From positions 186,001 through 250,000 of the forward strand of contig CAWKDW010000013.1 in assembly GCA_963848475.1 (NCBI GenBank): a stretch of DNA of 64,000 bases, written 5' to 3'. Positions 26,105-35,429 of the stretch are shown here, one piece after another; within the stretch, counting starts at the first letter, position 1; each line of letters starts with the position of its first letter. The notes beneath the pieces were generated by a model. That model was not told the DNA's origin. It did no database searches and worked only from the letters and a program-made list of their open reading frames with translations. A program made the position numbers and the translations under genes. This stretch comes from Solirubrobacter sp963848475. Lineage in GTDB: Bacteria; Actinomycetota; Thermoleophilia; Solirubrobacterales; Solirubrobacteraceae.

Positions 26105-27128
26105 ATGACCGCGCACAACGGCAACGGCGGCCTCGCGGCACGCCAGCATTTCGGAGACCGGCTCACGGACGCGGTCGCGCAGCGCCAGTCGCAGATCGTC
26201 CTCGGGATCGACCCCGACCCGGCGAAGCTGTGGCCCGCCGCACTGGAGTCCACCAGCGAGGCGCGGGCGCATCTCGCGTCGACGCTCTCGGAGGCCGTGG
26301 ACGCGGCCGGCGGCATCGGCGACAGCGGCCCGAGCGCCGCAGGCGTCGTCGCACGGCTCGAGAGCGCAGCGGCCGTGCTCGCCCATGCGCGAGCACTGAT
26401 CGACGCCGCGGGCCCGGCCTGCGTGGCCGTCAAGCCGCAGCTCGCCTGCTTCGAGCGCCTCGGCGCGCCGGGCTGGCTGGCGCTCGAACAGGTCTGCGAA
26501 CACGCCCGCGCGGGCGGCCTCTTGGTGCTCGCCGACGGCAAGCGAGGGGACGTCCCCGTCACCGCCGCCGCCTACGGGCAGGCGCTGGTCGCGAGCACAC
26601 CGTCGCCCTTCGGCCCCGTCGCCGGCCTCGGCGCGGACGCCTTCACGGCCAACCCGCTGCTCGGCCGCGACGCGCTGCTGCCGCTGATCGAGACCGCCCG
26701 CGAGCACGCGGCGGGAACGTACGTCCTCGTCCGCACCTCCAATCCGGGAGCGGCGGACGTCCTGGACCTCGAGCTCGCCGACGGCGAACGCCTCTGGGAA
26801 CGGCTGGCGCGCATGGTCGCCGAACTGGGGGAGACGGGCCGTTGCGGCCTCGCCGACGTCGGCGCCGTCACCGGGGCGACCGAGCCGCAGCACCTCGCGC
26901 GCCTGAGGGAGCTGATGCCGCACCACGCCGTTCCTGCTGCCCGGCATCGGTGCGCAGGGCGGCGACATCGCCGCACTGGCCCCGGCGTTCGCTCCAGGGC
27001 GGGCCGGAGGGCTCGTCACGGCGTCGCGATCGATCGCCAACGCGCACCTGTCAGCCGGCGGTTCGCCCGCCGAGGCCGCCCGCGACGAGGCCGAGCGTCT
27101 GCGTAAGCAGGCCTGGGGCCTCGGATAG
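26105..27128 (+). CDS. pyrF: orotidine 5'-phosphate decarboxylase (type 2), one frameshift
   Basis: About 340 residues once one base near 26930 is removed, after which the frame reads FLLPGIGAQGGDIAALAPAF to TAG 27126. SQIVLGIDPDPAKLWP is the N-terminal substrate motif, CVAVKPQLACFERLG follows, and LVLADGKRGDVPVTAAAYG carries the catalytic Lys-x-x-Asp of the type 2 family found in actinobacteria and Myxococcus. TYVLVRTSNPGAADV and the GLVTASRSI phosphate-binding end are also seen. It catalyses the last step of UMP synthesis. No other pyr gene is nearby. Confidence 0.88.
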
Positions 27129-27131
27129 AAT
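27126..27131 (+). promoter_or_regulatory. leaderless -10 hexamer TAGAAT for the LysM gene
   Basis: TAGAAT overlaps the pyrF stop codon and ends 8 nt before ATG 27140; no SD is present. Confidence 0.5.
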
Positions 27132-27139
27132 CGAGGCCG

Positions 27140-27475
27140 ATGGCTCGTCGCAACCCCGCGCGATTTCTCGCGCCTATTGCGCTGATCGCCTTCAGCTTCG
27201 TCCTGTATTCCGTGGTCCAGGACGCGCGTGAGCCCGCGGGCGGCAACTCCGGCACGAAGTCGGGCGAGACCGCTACGCCGACCGCTTCGAGTAAGTCGAC
27301 CAAGAAGAAGAAGTCGACCAAGAAGAAGGCCAAGACGTACACGGTGAAGTCCGGCGACACGCCGTCCGGCATCGCCGAGAAGACCGGCGTCTCGCTCGAG
27401 ACGCTGGAGGAGCTCAACCCCGATCTCGATCCTTCGACCCTCGCCCCGGGGCAGAAGATCAAGCTGAGCGAGTGA
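27140..27475 (+). CDS. membrane-anchored LysM domain protein
   Basis: A 111-residue protein: basic start, one membrane helix (FLAPIALIAFSFVLYSVV), a low-complexity linker, a Lys-rich stretch (STKKKKSTKKKAK) and a C-terminal LysM domain (YTVKSGDTPSGIAEKTGVSL, then LNPDLDPSTLAPGQKIKL). LysM binds peptidoglycan glycan chains. The stop overlaps the GTG of the D-alanyl-D-alanine carboxypeptidase gene, pointing to joint action at the cell wall; the poly-Lys region could bind teichoic or nucleic acid polyanions. Confidence 0.85.
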   Translation: MARRNPARFLAPIALIAFSFVLYSVVQDAREPAGGNSGTKSGETATPTASSKSTKKKKSTKKKAKTYTVKSGDTPSGIAEKTGVSLETLEELNPDLDPSTLAPGQKIKLSE

Positions 27476-28719
27476 GCTCGTCCCGCCCGCCCCGGCGCAC
27501 GGGCACCGCTCTGATGGCAACCGCGCTCGCGCTGCTGGTCCCCGCCACCGCCGGCGCGAAGCCCCCGGCCTGCCCGGGCTCGGTCGGCGCGCCGAGCGCG
27601 ATCGTGATCGAGGTCTCGACCGGGACGGTGGCCTGCGCGCGCGCCGCCGACAAGCGCCGCTCCGTCGGCTCGACCACGAAGCTGATGACGGCACTGCTGA
27701 CGCTCGAGGAGGCCAAGCTCTCCGACACCTTCAAGGCGGCCGACTACCACCCGTCCCCGATCGAGTCCCAGATCGGCTTGCGGCCCGGTGAGCGGATGAA
27801 GGTCTCCGACCTGATGCGCGGTTTGCTGCTGGAGTCCGGCAACGACGCCGCGGTGACGCTCGCCGAGGGGGTGTCGGGCTCGCGCAAGGCGTTCGTGCGC
27901 GAGATGAACCGCCGCGCGCGTCAGCTCGGCCTCAAGAACACGCACTACGCGAACCCGATCGGGCTCGACCAGGAGGGCAACTACTCCTCGGCGCGCGACC
28001 TGGTGACGCTGGCCACCGTCCTGCGCACCAACAAGTTCTTCAAGAAGATCGTCGACTCGCCCTCGGGCACGCTCAAGACCGGCGACCACCCGCGGACGTT
28101 CAAGAACCGCAACCGGCTCGTCGGCCGCTACCCGTTCGTCAACGGCGTCAAGACCGGGCATACGCGCGGTGCGGGCTACGTGCTCGTCGGCTCGGCCAGC
28201 CGCAACGGCATCCAGCTCGTCAGCGCGGTCGTCGGGACCGGGAGCGAGGCGGCACGCGACGCCGACACGATGGCGCTCTTCAACTGGGCGATGCCGCGCT
28301 TCCAGCGCATCCGCCCGGTGATCGAGGGCCGCACGATGGCGACGGCCAAGATCCGCTTCCGGCCCGCGGCGCAGCTGAAGCTCGTGCCCACGCGCACGAT
28401 CCGCCGGATCGTCCCGCGCGGCCATCGCGAAGCCGTCACGACCACCGTGCATGCGCCGTCGGTCGTCGAAGGACCGATCCACAGCGGCCAGCGACTCGGC
28501 CGCGTCGAGGTCCACCAGGGCGGCAAGCTCGTCGCCACCGTCCCATTGATCGCCGTGGGATCGGTCCCCGCCGCGGGCATCGCGCAGAAGACGAAAGTGG
28601 CCGCCAGCCGGCCGTGGATCCCGATCGGCGTCGCGATCGCCGCACTTGCCGCTACGGTCCTGCTGGCACGCCGCCGCTCTCAGACCGGTCGGCGCAGTCG
28701 TCAGGCGAGCGCCGCATGA
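27472..28719 (+). CDS. D-alanyl-D-alanine carboxypeptidase (PBP5/DacA family)
   Basis: A 415-residue penicillin-binding peptidase with a signal peptide (ALMATALALLVPATAGA). Active-site motifs are intact: SVGSTTK with nucleophilic Ser67 and Lys70, SGN (122-124) and KTG (227-229, in FVNGVKTGHT). A beta-rich C-terminal domain follows, then a C-terminal membrane anchor (WIPIGVAIAALAATVLLARR). It trims peptidoglycan stem peptides. GTG 27472 overlaps the LysM stop (GTGA), and its own stop overlaps the PfkB start (ATGA). Confidence 0.92.
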   Translation: MSSSRPPRRTGTALMATALALLVPATAGAKPPACPGSVGAPSAIVIEVSTGTVACARAADKRRSVGSTTKLMTALLTLEEAKLSDTFKAADYHPSPIESQIGLRPGERMKVSDLMRGLLLESGNDAAVTLAEGVSGSRKAFVREMNRRARQLGLKNTHYANPIGLDQEGNYSSARDLVTLATVLRTNKFFKKIVDSPSGTLKTGDHPRTFKNRNRLVGRYPFVNGVKTGHTRGAGYVLVGSASRNGIQLVSAVVGTGSEAARDADTMALFNWAMPRFQRIRPVIEGRTMATAKIRFRPAAQLKLVPTRTIRRIVPRGHREAVTTTVHAPSVVEGPIHSGQRLGRVEVHQGGKLVATVPLIAVGSVPAAGIAQKTKVAASRPWIPIGVAIAALAATVLLARRRSQTGRRSRQASAA

Positions 28720-29693
28720 TCGTCACCGTCACGCTCAACACGGCCATCGACAAGACCTTGTCGGTGCCCAACTTCCGTCTCGGCCGCCGCCACCGCACGG
28801 TGGAGCAGACGACGATGCCGGGCGGAAAGGGCGTCAATGTCGCCCGCGTGCTGAAGACGCTGGGCGCGCCGGTGATCGCCACGGGCCTCGCCGGAGGCGC
28901 GACCGGGACCCGCATCGTCGACCAGCTGACGCAGCTCGGCGTGCTGTCGGACTTCGTCCGCATCGGTGAGGAGTCGCGCACCAACACGGCGGTCATCGAT
29001 CCGACGACGGGCGAGCAGACCGAGATCAACGAGCGCGGGCCGAAGGTCACGCCGCACGAGGTCGAGCTGTTCGTCGACAAGCTCCTGTACCTGGCCAAGG
29101 GCGCGAGCTGGTGCGTCTTCGCGGGCTCGCTCCCGCGCGACGTCGACACCGACATCTACGCCTTCCTGATCCGCGAGCTGCGGCGGATGAACGTCACGAC
29201 CGTGATCGACACCGACGGCGACCCGCTGCGCCGCGCCGTCCGCTCCGAGCCCGACGTGATCTCCCCGAACGTGCTCGAGGCCGAGGAGCTCGTCGGCCAC
29301 GAGTTCAACGACGACGAGGACCGCACGTACGCCGTCGGCGAGATGTGCGAGCTCGGCGCCCGCGAGGCGGTCATGACGATGAGCGATGGCGTCTTCGCTC
29401 GCATGCTGCCCCACGAGGGCGCCGTCGAGCACCACCTCTACCGGGTGCGCGTGCGCGGCGGGGCGATCGAGCCGCGGGCGACCGTCGGCTCCGGCGACGC
29501 GTTCCTGGCCGGCTTCGTCTCCGCCCGCTACCAGGGCCGCGCGGTCGAGGAGGCGCTGGCCTTCGGGGTGGCCTGTGGAGCCGAATCCACCCAGCATCTC
29601 GGCGCCGGTCTGGTGGACCCGGAACGGGTCGATCGACTGCTCAGCGAAGTCGACGTGGAGCGCCCGTCGATGGCGTCCGGCAGCGGCACATAA
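28716..29693 (+). CDS. PfkB-family sugar kinase, 1-phosphofructokinase-like
   Basis: A 325-residue protein. MIVTVTLNTAIDKTLSVPNF and TMPGGKGVNVARVLKTLGAP are the N-terminal signature of the 1-phosphofructokinase/tagatose-6-phosphate kinase group; NTAVIDPTTGEQTEINERGP follows. The C-terminal RATVGSGDAFLAGFVSARYQ holds the catalytic Asp and anion hole. It probably phosphorylates a sugar phosphate, with fructose 1-phosphate the best guess; no PTS gene is nearby. It is the last gene of the LysM-carboxypeptidase-kinase operon. Confidence 0.87.
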   Translation: MIVTVTLNTAIDKTLSVPNFRLGRRHRTVEQTTMPGGKGVNVARVLKTLGAPVIATGLAGGATGTRIVDQLTQLGVLSDFVRIGEESRTNTAVIDPTTGEQTEINERGPKVTPHEVELFVDKLLYLAKGASWCVFAGSLPRDVDTDIYAFLIRELRRMNVTTVIDTDGDPLRRAVRSEPDVISPNVLEAEELVGHEFNDDEDRTYAVGEMCELGAREAVMTMSDGVFARMLPHEGAVEHHLYRVRVRGGAIEPRATVGSGDAFLAGFVSARYQGRAVEEALAFGVACGAESTQHLGAGLVDPERVDRLLSEVDVERPSMASGSGT

Positions 29694-29732
29694 CAACGCT
29701 CTAACGTAGGTGGGCCCGTCCGCCCCACACCC

Positions 29733-29738
29733 TAGGAT
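29733..29738 (+). promoter_or_regulatory. leaderless -10 hexamer TAGGAT for guaB3
   Basis: TAGGAT ends 6 nt before ATG 29745 and no Shine-Dalgarno is present, so the mRNA should start at the AUG. Confidence 0.55.
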
Positions 29739-29744
29739 TTCGCC

Positions 29745-30935
29745 ATGGAAATTGAGATCGGCCGCGGCAAGAAGGCTCGCCGCGCTTATGGCTTTGATGA
29801 TGTCGCGATCGTGCCCTCCCGCCGGACGCGCGACCCCGACGATGTAGACATCACGTGGACGCTGGGTCCGTACCGATTCGAGCTGCCGCTGCTTGCTTCC
29901 GCGATGGACGGCGTCGTCTCGCCGGAGACCGCGGGTCTGATGGGCAAGCTCGGCGGCCTCGCGGTGCTGAACCTGGAAGGCATCTGGACGCGTTATGAGG
30001 ACGCGGACGAGATCCTCGAGCGCATCGCCGGGCTGCCGAAGGACGAGGCCACGCGCGAGATGCAGGAGATCTACCAGGAGCCGGTCAAGGAAGAGCTGAT
30101 CGCCCAGCGCATCCAGGAGATCAAGGCCCACGGCGTCGTCGCTGCTGCATCGCTGACTCCTCAGCGAGTAGAGCGCTATCACGAGGTCTGTCTTGACGCC
30201 GGCCTGGACATCCTGGTCATCCAGGGCACGGTCATCTCGGCCGAGCACGTCTCCTCGCAGGGCCACGCGCTGAACCTCAAGGAGTTCGTCCGCGAGCTGC
30301 CGATCCCGGTCGTCGTCGGCGGCTGCGCCAGCTACTCGACGGGTCTGCACCTGATGCGCACCGGCGCGGCCGGCGTGCTCGTCGGCGTCGGCCCCGGCGC
30401 GGCGTGCACCACGCGCGGCGTGCTCGGCATCGGCGTCCCGCAGGCGACGGCGATCGCCGACGTCGCGGCCGCCCGCTCCCAGCACATGCTGGAGACCGGC
30501 GAGTACTGCCGCGTGATCGCCGACGGCGGCATGCGCACGGGCGGCGACGTCGCGAAGGCGATCGCCTGCGGCGCCGACGCGGTGATGGTCGGCTCCCCGC
30601 TGGCCCGCGCCTACGAGGCGCCCGGCCACGGCTTCCACTGGGGCATGGCGACCTTCCACCCGACGCTCCCGCGCGGCGCCCGCGTCGAGACGACGCAGAA
30701 CGGCACGCTCGAGGAGATCGTCAACGGTCCCGCCCGCGAGAACGACGGCACGTTCAACCTGATGGGCGGCCTGCGCACCTCGATGGCGACCTGCGGCTAC
30801 CAGGACATCGCGGAGTTCAACCGCGCCGAGCTGATGGTGGCGCCCGCGCTGCAGACCGAGGGCAAGGCCCTCCAGCGCGACCAGGCCATCGGCATGGGCG
30901 CCCGCGGCGGATCGGTAGCGCTTGTTGCCGACTGA
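29745..30935 (+). CDS. guaB3: GuaB3-family IMP dehydrogenase-related protein
   Basis: A complete 396-residue TIM-barrel protein without CBS domains. YGFDDVAIVPSRRTRDPDDV is the family start; LLASAMDGVVSPETAGLMGK, IPVVVGGCASYSTGLHLMRT and VLVGVGPGAACTTRGVLGIG (catalytic-loop Cys221) follow, then VIADGGMRTGGDVAKAIACG and the flap region. GuaB3 has been described in actinobacteria and cyanobacteria as a GuaB relative; several members act on GMP rather than IMP. It stands directly upstream of guaA, so a role in guanine nucleotide balance is likely. Confidence 0.9.
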   Translation: MEIEIGRGKKARRAYGFDDVAIVPSRRTRDPDDVDITWTLGPYRFELPLLASAMDGVVSPETAGLMGKLGGLAVLNLEGIWTRYEDADEILERIAGLPKDEATREMQEIYQEPVKEELIAQRIQEIKAHGVVAAASLTPQRVERYHEVCLDAGLDILVIQGTVISAEHVSSQGHALNLKEFVRELPIPVVVGGCASYSTGLHLMRTGAAGVLVGVGPGAACTTRGVLGIGVPQATAIADVAAARSQHMLETGEYCRVIADGGMRTGGDVAKAIACGADAVMVGSPLARAYEAPGHGFHWGMATFHPTLPRGARVETTQNGTLEEIVNGPARENDGTFNLMGGLRTSMATCGYQDIAEFNRAELMVAPALQTEGKALQRDQAIGMGARGGSVALVAD

Positions 30936-31015
30936 AAACCATATAAGGCGGGCAGCCCCTCCGCCCCACCCCGATCATCCGACCTTAAGTGACCACATCC
31001 CTAGGCACGGCTCCT

Positions 31016-31041
31016 CGCTACCGGCTGACCAGCCGGTAGCG
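31016..31041. terminator. 11-bp GC-rich hairpin between guaB3 and guaA
   Basis: CGCTACCGGCT and AGCCGGTAGCG flank a 4-nt loop (GACC). It is a perfect stem without a following T-run, either a guaB3 terminator or an attenuator before guaA. It lies some 30 nt upstream of the first conserved GuaA codons. Confidence 0.6.
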
Positions 31042-31069
31042 GAGCTGGCGCTCGAGCGCGAGGTCGCCA

Positions 31070-32603
31070 CACGACGAGGTCGTCGTCCTCGACTACGGCG
31101 GCCAGTACTCACAGCTGATCGCTCGCCGCGTGCGCGAGCTCGGGGTCTTCTCCGAGCTGCTGCCGCACCACGTGGGCGTCGAGGAGGTGCGCAAGCGCGC
31201 GCCGAAGGGCCTGATCCTGTCGGGAGGGCCCGCGTCGGTCTACGCGCCGGGCGCGCCGAAGCTCGATCCGGCGCTGCTGGAGCTCGGGATTCCCGTGCTC
31301 GGCATCTGTTACGGCATGCAGGCGCTGGTGCTCACGCTCGGCGGCAAGGTCGAGAGCGCCGAGGTGGGGGAGTTCGGCCGTTCGCAGCTGACGGTGGCCG
31401 ATCCCGGCCGCCTGCTCGCGGGCACCCCCGGGACGCAGGCGTGCTGGATGAGCCACCGCGACACGGTCTACGCGGCGCCGGCGGGCTTCACCGCGCTCGC
31501 CTCGTCGACGGAGTCGCCGGTCGCCGCGCTCGAGGACGTCGCGCGCGGCATCTACGGCATCCAGTTCCATCCGGAGGTCGTCCACACGCCCTACGGCCAG
31601 CAGGTGCTCACGACGTTCCTCGAGGACATCTGCGGCTGCGCGCGCACGTGGAGCGCGGCTTCGATCATCGACACGCAGATCGCGGCCATCCGCGAGCAGG
31701 TCGGGACCGGGCGCGTCATCTGCGGGCTCTCCGGCGGCGTGGACTCCTCGGTGGCCGCGCTGCTCGTGCATCGCGCGATCGGCGACCAGCTGACGTGCGT
31801 GTTCGTCGACCACGGCCTGATGCGCAAGAACGAGGGCGAGCAGGTGATCGCGGCGTTCCGCGACCAGTTCAAGGTCCCGCTGGTCGCCGTGGACGCGGAG
31901 AAGCGCTTCCTCGACCGTCTGCGCGGGCTGAGCGAGCCCGAGGCCAAGCGCAAGGCGATCGGCGCGGAGTTCATCCGCGTCTTCGAGGAGGAGGCCGAGA
32001 AGATCGGCGACGCGAAGTTCCTCGTCCAGGGCACGCTGTACTCGGACGTGATCGAGTCCGGCGGCGGCACCGGCGCGGCGACGATCAAGTCCCACCACAA
32101 CGTCGGCGGCCTGCCCGACGACCTCGAGTTCGACCTCGTGGAGCCCCTGCGCGCGCTGTTCAAGGACGAGGTCCGCGCCGTCGGCGCCGAGCTCGGCCTG
32201 CCCGAGACGGCTCGTCTGGCGCCAGCCGTTCCCCGGCCCGGGTCTCGCGATCCGGATCGTCGGCGGCGAGGCCACCAAGGAGCGTCTGGACACCCTGCGC
32301 TCCGCCGACGCGATCCTCCAGGAGGAGATCCGCGGCGCCGGTCTCTACCGCGAGCTCTGGCAGTCCTTCTGCGTCCTGCCCGACATCCGCACCGTCGGCG
32401 TCCAGGGCGACGAACGCACCTACGGCTACCTCGTCGCGATCCGCGCCGTCACCTCCGACGACGCCATGACCGCCGACTGGGCCCGCCTGCCCTACGACCT
32501 GCTCGAGCAGATCGCCTCGCGCATGATCAACGAGATCCGCGAGGTCAACCGCGTCGTGCTCGACATCACGAGCAAGCCGCCGGGCACCATCGAGTGGGAG
32601 TAG
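31070..32603 (+). CDS. guaA: GMP synthase (glutamine-hydrolysing), two frameshifts
   Basis: About 510 residues. The amidotransferase half starts at VVVLDYGGQYSQLIARRVRE; GICYGMQAL holds the catalytic Cys and GIQFHPEVVHT the His-x-Glu of the triad. The ATP-PPase half has LSGGVDSSVAALLVHRAI (P-loop) and VQGTLYSDVIESGG. An extra G near 32222 must be removed to read LRQPFPGPGLAIRIVGGE and the dimerisation domain ending KPPGTIEWE. No ATG, GTG or TTG precedes the first codons in frame before a stop at 31036, so a second indel hides the start; 31070 is the first supported codon only. Confidence 0.88.
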
Positions 32604-32836
32604 ACGAACCGCAGAACCGTGAGCGGCGACCCGAGGACGAGCTCCTCGGGTTCCGCAACCGCCTGCTCGTAGCGATCGTCTTCACCACCCTCTACACGAT
32701 CACCTTCGGCTCCCGCACCGGCTGGCTCCCGGGCATCGTCAGCGGCGTCCTCGGCGGCGCCGTCATCTTCCTCCTGCTCAAAGAGGTCGACGAGCGCCGC
32801 AAGCGCAAGACCCGGGAGCGCGAGCGCTACCGCTAG
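32594..32836 (+). CDS. small two-helix membrane protein downstream of guaA
   Basis: An 80-residue protein read from GTG 32594, overlapping the guaA stop by 10 nt. Charged ends (VDEPQNRERRPEDELLG and KEVDERRKRKTRERERYR) flank two hydrophobic segments (LLVAIVFTTLYTITFG and LPGIVSGVLGGAVIFLLL). Cytoplasmic positive tails are expected on both sides. Function unknown; probably cotranscribed with guaA. Confidence 0.6.
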   Translation: MGVDEPQNRERRPEDELLGFRNRLLVAIVFTTLYTITFGSRTGWLPGIVSGVLGGAVIFLLLKEVDERRKRKTRERERYR

Positions 32837-32895
32837 ATCCCGCAAGCGATGCAACGTCCCGTGAGGCGGTCTTCAATGGGCTCTTCCTACCGTGG

Positions 32896-32901
32896 TAGCA
32901 T
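32896..32901 (+). promoter_or_regulatory. leaderless -10 hexamer TAGCAT for the VapBC-type module
   Basis: TAGCAT ends 7 nt before ATG 32909. The imperfect palindrome TACCGTGGTA (32888-32897) overlaps it and could be the antitoxin's autoregulatory operator. Confidence 0.5.
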
Positions 32902-32908
32902 CGTGAAG

Positions 32909-33133
32909 ATGGCGAGCCGGAAACGCTCCATTTCCTTCGACGAGGCGGTGCTGAGCGAGGCAGAGGATTTGGTTTCCGCCGCCGGCGGAAACCTTTCCGC
33001 GTTTGTGAACGCAGCCGTGCTGCGTGAGCTTCGACTGGCTCGTGGCCGCGAGTTGCTGGCCGAAGACGATGTGCGATTCGGCCCTGTGCCCGACCACGTT
33101 CGCGCCGATGTCGCCGAGCAGTGGCCGGCCTGA
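32909..33133 (+). CDS. VapB-like antitoxin
   Basis: A 74-residue protein: MASRKRSISFDEAVLSEAED, then LSAFVNAAVLRELRLARGRE, a ribbon-helix-helix pattern (short beta strand followed by two helices) as in CopG/RHH antitoxins. The C-terminal FGPVPDHVRADVAEQW would be the toxin-wrapping tail. It overlaps the downstream PIN toxin gene by 13 nt, the normal antitoxin-first order, and should repress its own promoter. Confidence 0.75.
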   Translation: MASRKRSISFDEAVLSEAEDLVSAAGGNLSAFVNAAVLRELRLARGRELLAEDDVRFGPVPDHVRADVAEQWPA

Positions 33134-33495
33134 CGCTCGACGCGGGCGCGCTCATCGCCTACGAACGTGGCGACGCGCGCGCTCGTGAGATGTTGCGAGT
33201 GGCGTTTGACCGCGGACTGGTGCCCACGGTCCCAGCCGTGGTCGTGGCGGAGGTCTGGCGGGGCGGAGCCCACAGCGCTCGCACGGCCAGGCTTCTGAAG
33301 GCATGCGCCGTCGAGGTACTCGACGAGCGGTTAGCGCGCGAGGCCGGCGAACTGCTGAGCGCGGTCGCGGGCGCACAGACCGTCGATGCCTGCGTGGCGG
33401 TCGGCGCACGTCGCCGCGGCGATGCCCTCGCGACCTCGGACGCATGCGACATGCGTGTGTTGCTGGGACCCGGCCACCGTCTCCTGAATGTGTGA
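33121..33495 (+). CDS. VapC-like PIN-domain toxin
   Basis: A 124-residue protein from GTG 33121. PIN acidic residues are visible: LTLDAGALIAYERGD (Asp7), VVVAEVWRGG (Glu near 43), QTVDACVAVG (Asp near 90) and ATSDACDMRVLL (Asp near 104). Such enzymes are Mg-dependent RNases that cut tRNA or rRNA and are held in check by the paired antitoxin. The reading frame is intact, so the module is probably active. Confidence 0.82.
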   Translation: MAGLTLDAGALIAYERGDARAREMLRVAFDRGLVPTVPAVVVAEVWRGGAHSARTARLLKACAVEVLDERLAREAGELLSAVAGAQTVDACVAVGARRRGDALATSDACDMRVLLGPGHRLLNV

Positions 33496-33610
33496 CGTCG
33501 GGCTGGACTCGTTGATTGGACGACGGCTCGGGTCCGAGGTCGCAGTCGAGAACGTTTGCGAGCGGCGAAGCAGCGGTTGCCTCACCTGCAGGCGACACTG
33601 CGGTCGCCGC

Positions 33611-33616
33611 TAGCCT
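33611..33616 (+). promoter_or_regulatory. leaderless -10 hexamer TAGCCT for the DegT aminotransferase gene
   Basis: TAGCCT ends 8 nt before ATG 33625; no SD is present. Confidence 0.5.
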
Positions 33617-33624
33617 CCTTGCGC

Positions 33625-34733
33625 ATGGCCGTCCCGCTCTTCAACACGTCCGCGCCGCTCGAGCCGATCGACGCGGAGATCCGCGCGAAGGTCAACGAGA
33701 TCATCGACTCGAAGCGCTTCATCTTCGGGCCCGAGGTCGAAGGCTTCGAGCGCGAGTTCGCGGACTACATCGGCACGAACCACGCCGTCGGCGTGGCCAA
33801 CGGCACCGACGCGCTGCTGCTCGCCCTGCGCGCTCTGGGCGTCGGCCCGGGCGACGAGGTCATCGTGCCCGTCGTTCACGTTCTTCGCCTCCGCCGAGCC
33901 GATCGTGCTCCTCGGCGCCGTTCCCGTCTGGTGCGACATCGACCCTTCGACCTTCGTCATGACCGCCGAGATGGTCCGCGAGGTGCATGACGCCGAAGAC
34001 CAAGGCCGTGATCGCGGTCCACCTCTTCGGCAACGTCGCCCCGATCGCCGAGATCGAGGCGCTCGGCGTCCCGGTCATCGAGGACGCCGCCCAGTCCGCC
34101 GGCACGATCCTCGCCGACGGCCGCCGCCCGGGCGCGCTCACCTCCACGCTCGCCACCTTCTCGTTCTTCCCGTCCAAGAACCTCGGCGCCTTCGGCGACG
34201 GCGGAGCGGTGACCACGAACGACGCAGCGCTCGCCGAGACGATCGCGACGCTGCGCTTCCACGGGTCCAAGGACAAGCGGACCTTCACGATGGCCGGCCA
34301 CAACTCCCGCCTCGACGCCCTGCAGGCGGGCATCCTGCGCGTCCAGCTCCCGCACCTCGACGCGTGGTCCGACGGCCGCCGCGCCGCAGGGCGCGCCTAC
34401 GCCGAGGCCGGCCTCGGCGAGCTCGTCTCGCTGCCGGTCCCGACCGACGGCGCCGATCCTGCCTGGCATCTCTACGTCGTGAAGTCCGAGCGCGCCGACG
34501 AGCTGATCGGCGTCCTCAAGGACGCGGGCATCGGCACGGCCGCGTACTACCGGGTTCCGGCCCACCTGCAGCCGGCGATGCGCGACTACCCGCCGACGGT
34601 CGAGCTCCCGGGCACCGAAGAGGCCGCCCGCACGAACCTCGCGATCCCGATGAGCCCGGTCCTGAGCCGCGCGGAGGTCGACGAGGTCGTCGCGGCGGCT
34701 CGTGCCGATGTTCGGTCTGCGCTCTCGCTGTAA
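33625..34733 (+). CDS. DegT/DnrJ/EryC1 sugar aminotransferase (WbpE-like), two frameshifts
   Basis: About 368 residues after removing extra bases near 33867 and 33982. It starts MAVPLFNTSAPLEPIDAEIR; GVANGTDALLLALRALGVGP and PGDEVIVPSFTFFASAEPI are the cofactor-pocket motifs, VIEDAAQSAG follows, and FSFFPSKNLGAFGDGGAV contains the PLP-binding Lys. The enzyme transfers an amino group to a 3- or 4-keto nucleotide sugar. Together with the hexapeptide acetyltransferase and WecB-like epimerase downstream it fits a UDP-2,3-diacetamido-uronic acid type of pathway (WbpE, WbpD, WbpI), though the dehydrogenase partner is not adjacent. Confidence 0.85.
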
Positions 34734-35193
34734 GGACGATTCGCGTGACGCAGCCGGTGTCCGCGCTGACGACTCGCAGCCGCAGGCGCGGGCTCTGCGC
34801 CGCTGATGAGGCTGATCGTCGAGGAGGCGCGCGCGGTGCGCGAACTCATGGCCGAGTCTGGCGCGCGATCCAGCCGACTGATCGTCCGCGATGGACGTCA
34901 GCCGCTGTGGACGCGCGAGTGATGGGAGCGACGGCGGCGAGGACGATCGAAGTCTGCTGTGCCTGCGTCGCATGACCAGCGCTCGTAGCTCGCGTACGCG
35001 CTAGTCGTCCGCGTTGCGGACACCGAGGCGCAGTTCCGTACAGGGTCGGCGACGGATACGCGCGCGGCGCCCGCGGGCGGCACGCCCCAGAGCGTCGACG
35101 GCACTGCTCGGCGGCTGATCGAAGACGCTCGTGTCGCGAGGTAGCCCGTCATCCGCCGATGTCCGTCGAGTAGTCCAGCCGGCATGCGAAGTC
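34734..35193. other. 460-bp region without a supported gene
   Basis: No convincing gene. A 38-residue plus-strand frame at 34806-34922 (MRLIVEEARAVRELMAESGA) is the best short candidate. On the minus strand, downstream of the Phd gene, a stretch reading DTSVFDQPPSSAVDALG hints at a decayed PIN-type toxin but lacks the remaining motifs. Base composition is slightly less GC-rich than the flanks, consistent with degraded accessory DNA. Confidence 0.4.
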
Positions 35194-35415
35194 CTACGTC
35201 GCCGACATGACTCGCGAGGCTCGCCGCCTTCTCGCTGATGGCTCGCAGGTCTCCGAGGAGGCAGCTCGGTGGGCCGGCGCTCGGCGCGCCGTTCGGCGAG
35301 GGACGATGTCGGCGACTGCGCGGCCGTGCACCATCAGTGTCACTGCCTCCCCGGCATCGACCGCGGCGATCACTCGCGCCGTGTGGTTGCGAAGTTCACA
35401 TACCGAGACTTCCAC
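35194..35415 (-). CDS. Phd/YefM-family antitoxin
   Basis: A 73-residue protein from GTG 35415. The N-terminal VEVSVCELRNHTARVIAAVD and EAVTLMVHGRAVADIVP match the Phd/YefM DNA-binding domain (start, helix with RNHTARV, strand LMVHGRAVADIVP). The Arg/Ala-rich C-terminus is unlike the usual acidic toxin-binding tail, so a frameshift or decay after residue 45 is possible. No intact toxin gene follows. Confidence 0.65.
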   Translation of the reverse strand: MEVSVCELRNHTARVIAAVDAGEAVTLMVHGRAVADIVPRRTARRAPAHRAASSETCEPSARRRRASRVMSAT

Positions 35416-35423
35416 TGTGGCAC

Positions 35424-35429
35424 AGCGTA
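35424..35429 (-). promoter_or_regulatory. leaderless -10 hexamer TACGCT for the Phd gene
   Basis: Minus-strand TACGCT lies 8 nt before GTG 35415, inside an unusually AT-rich patch. Confidence 0.45.
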
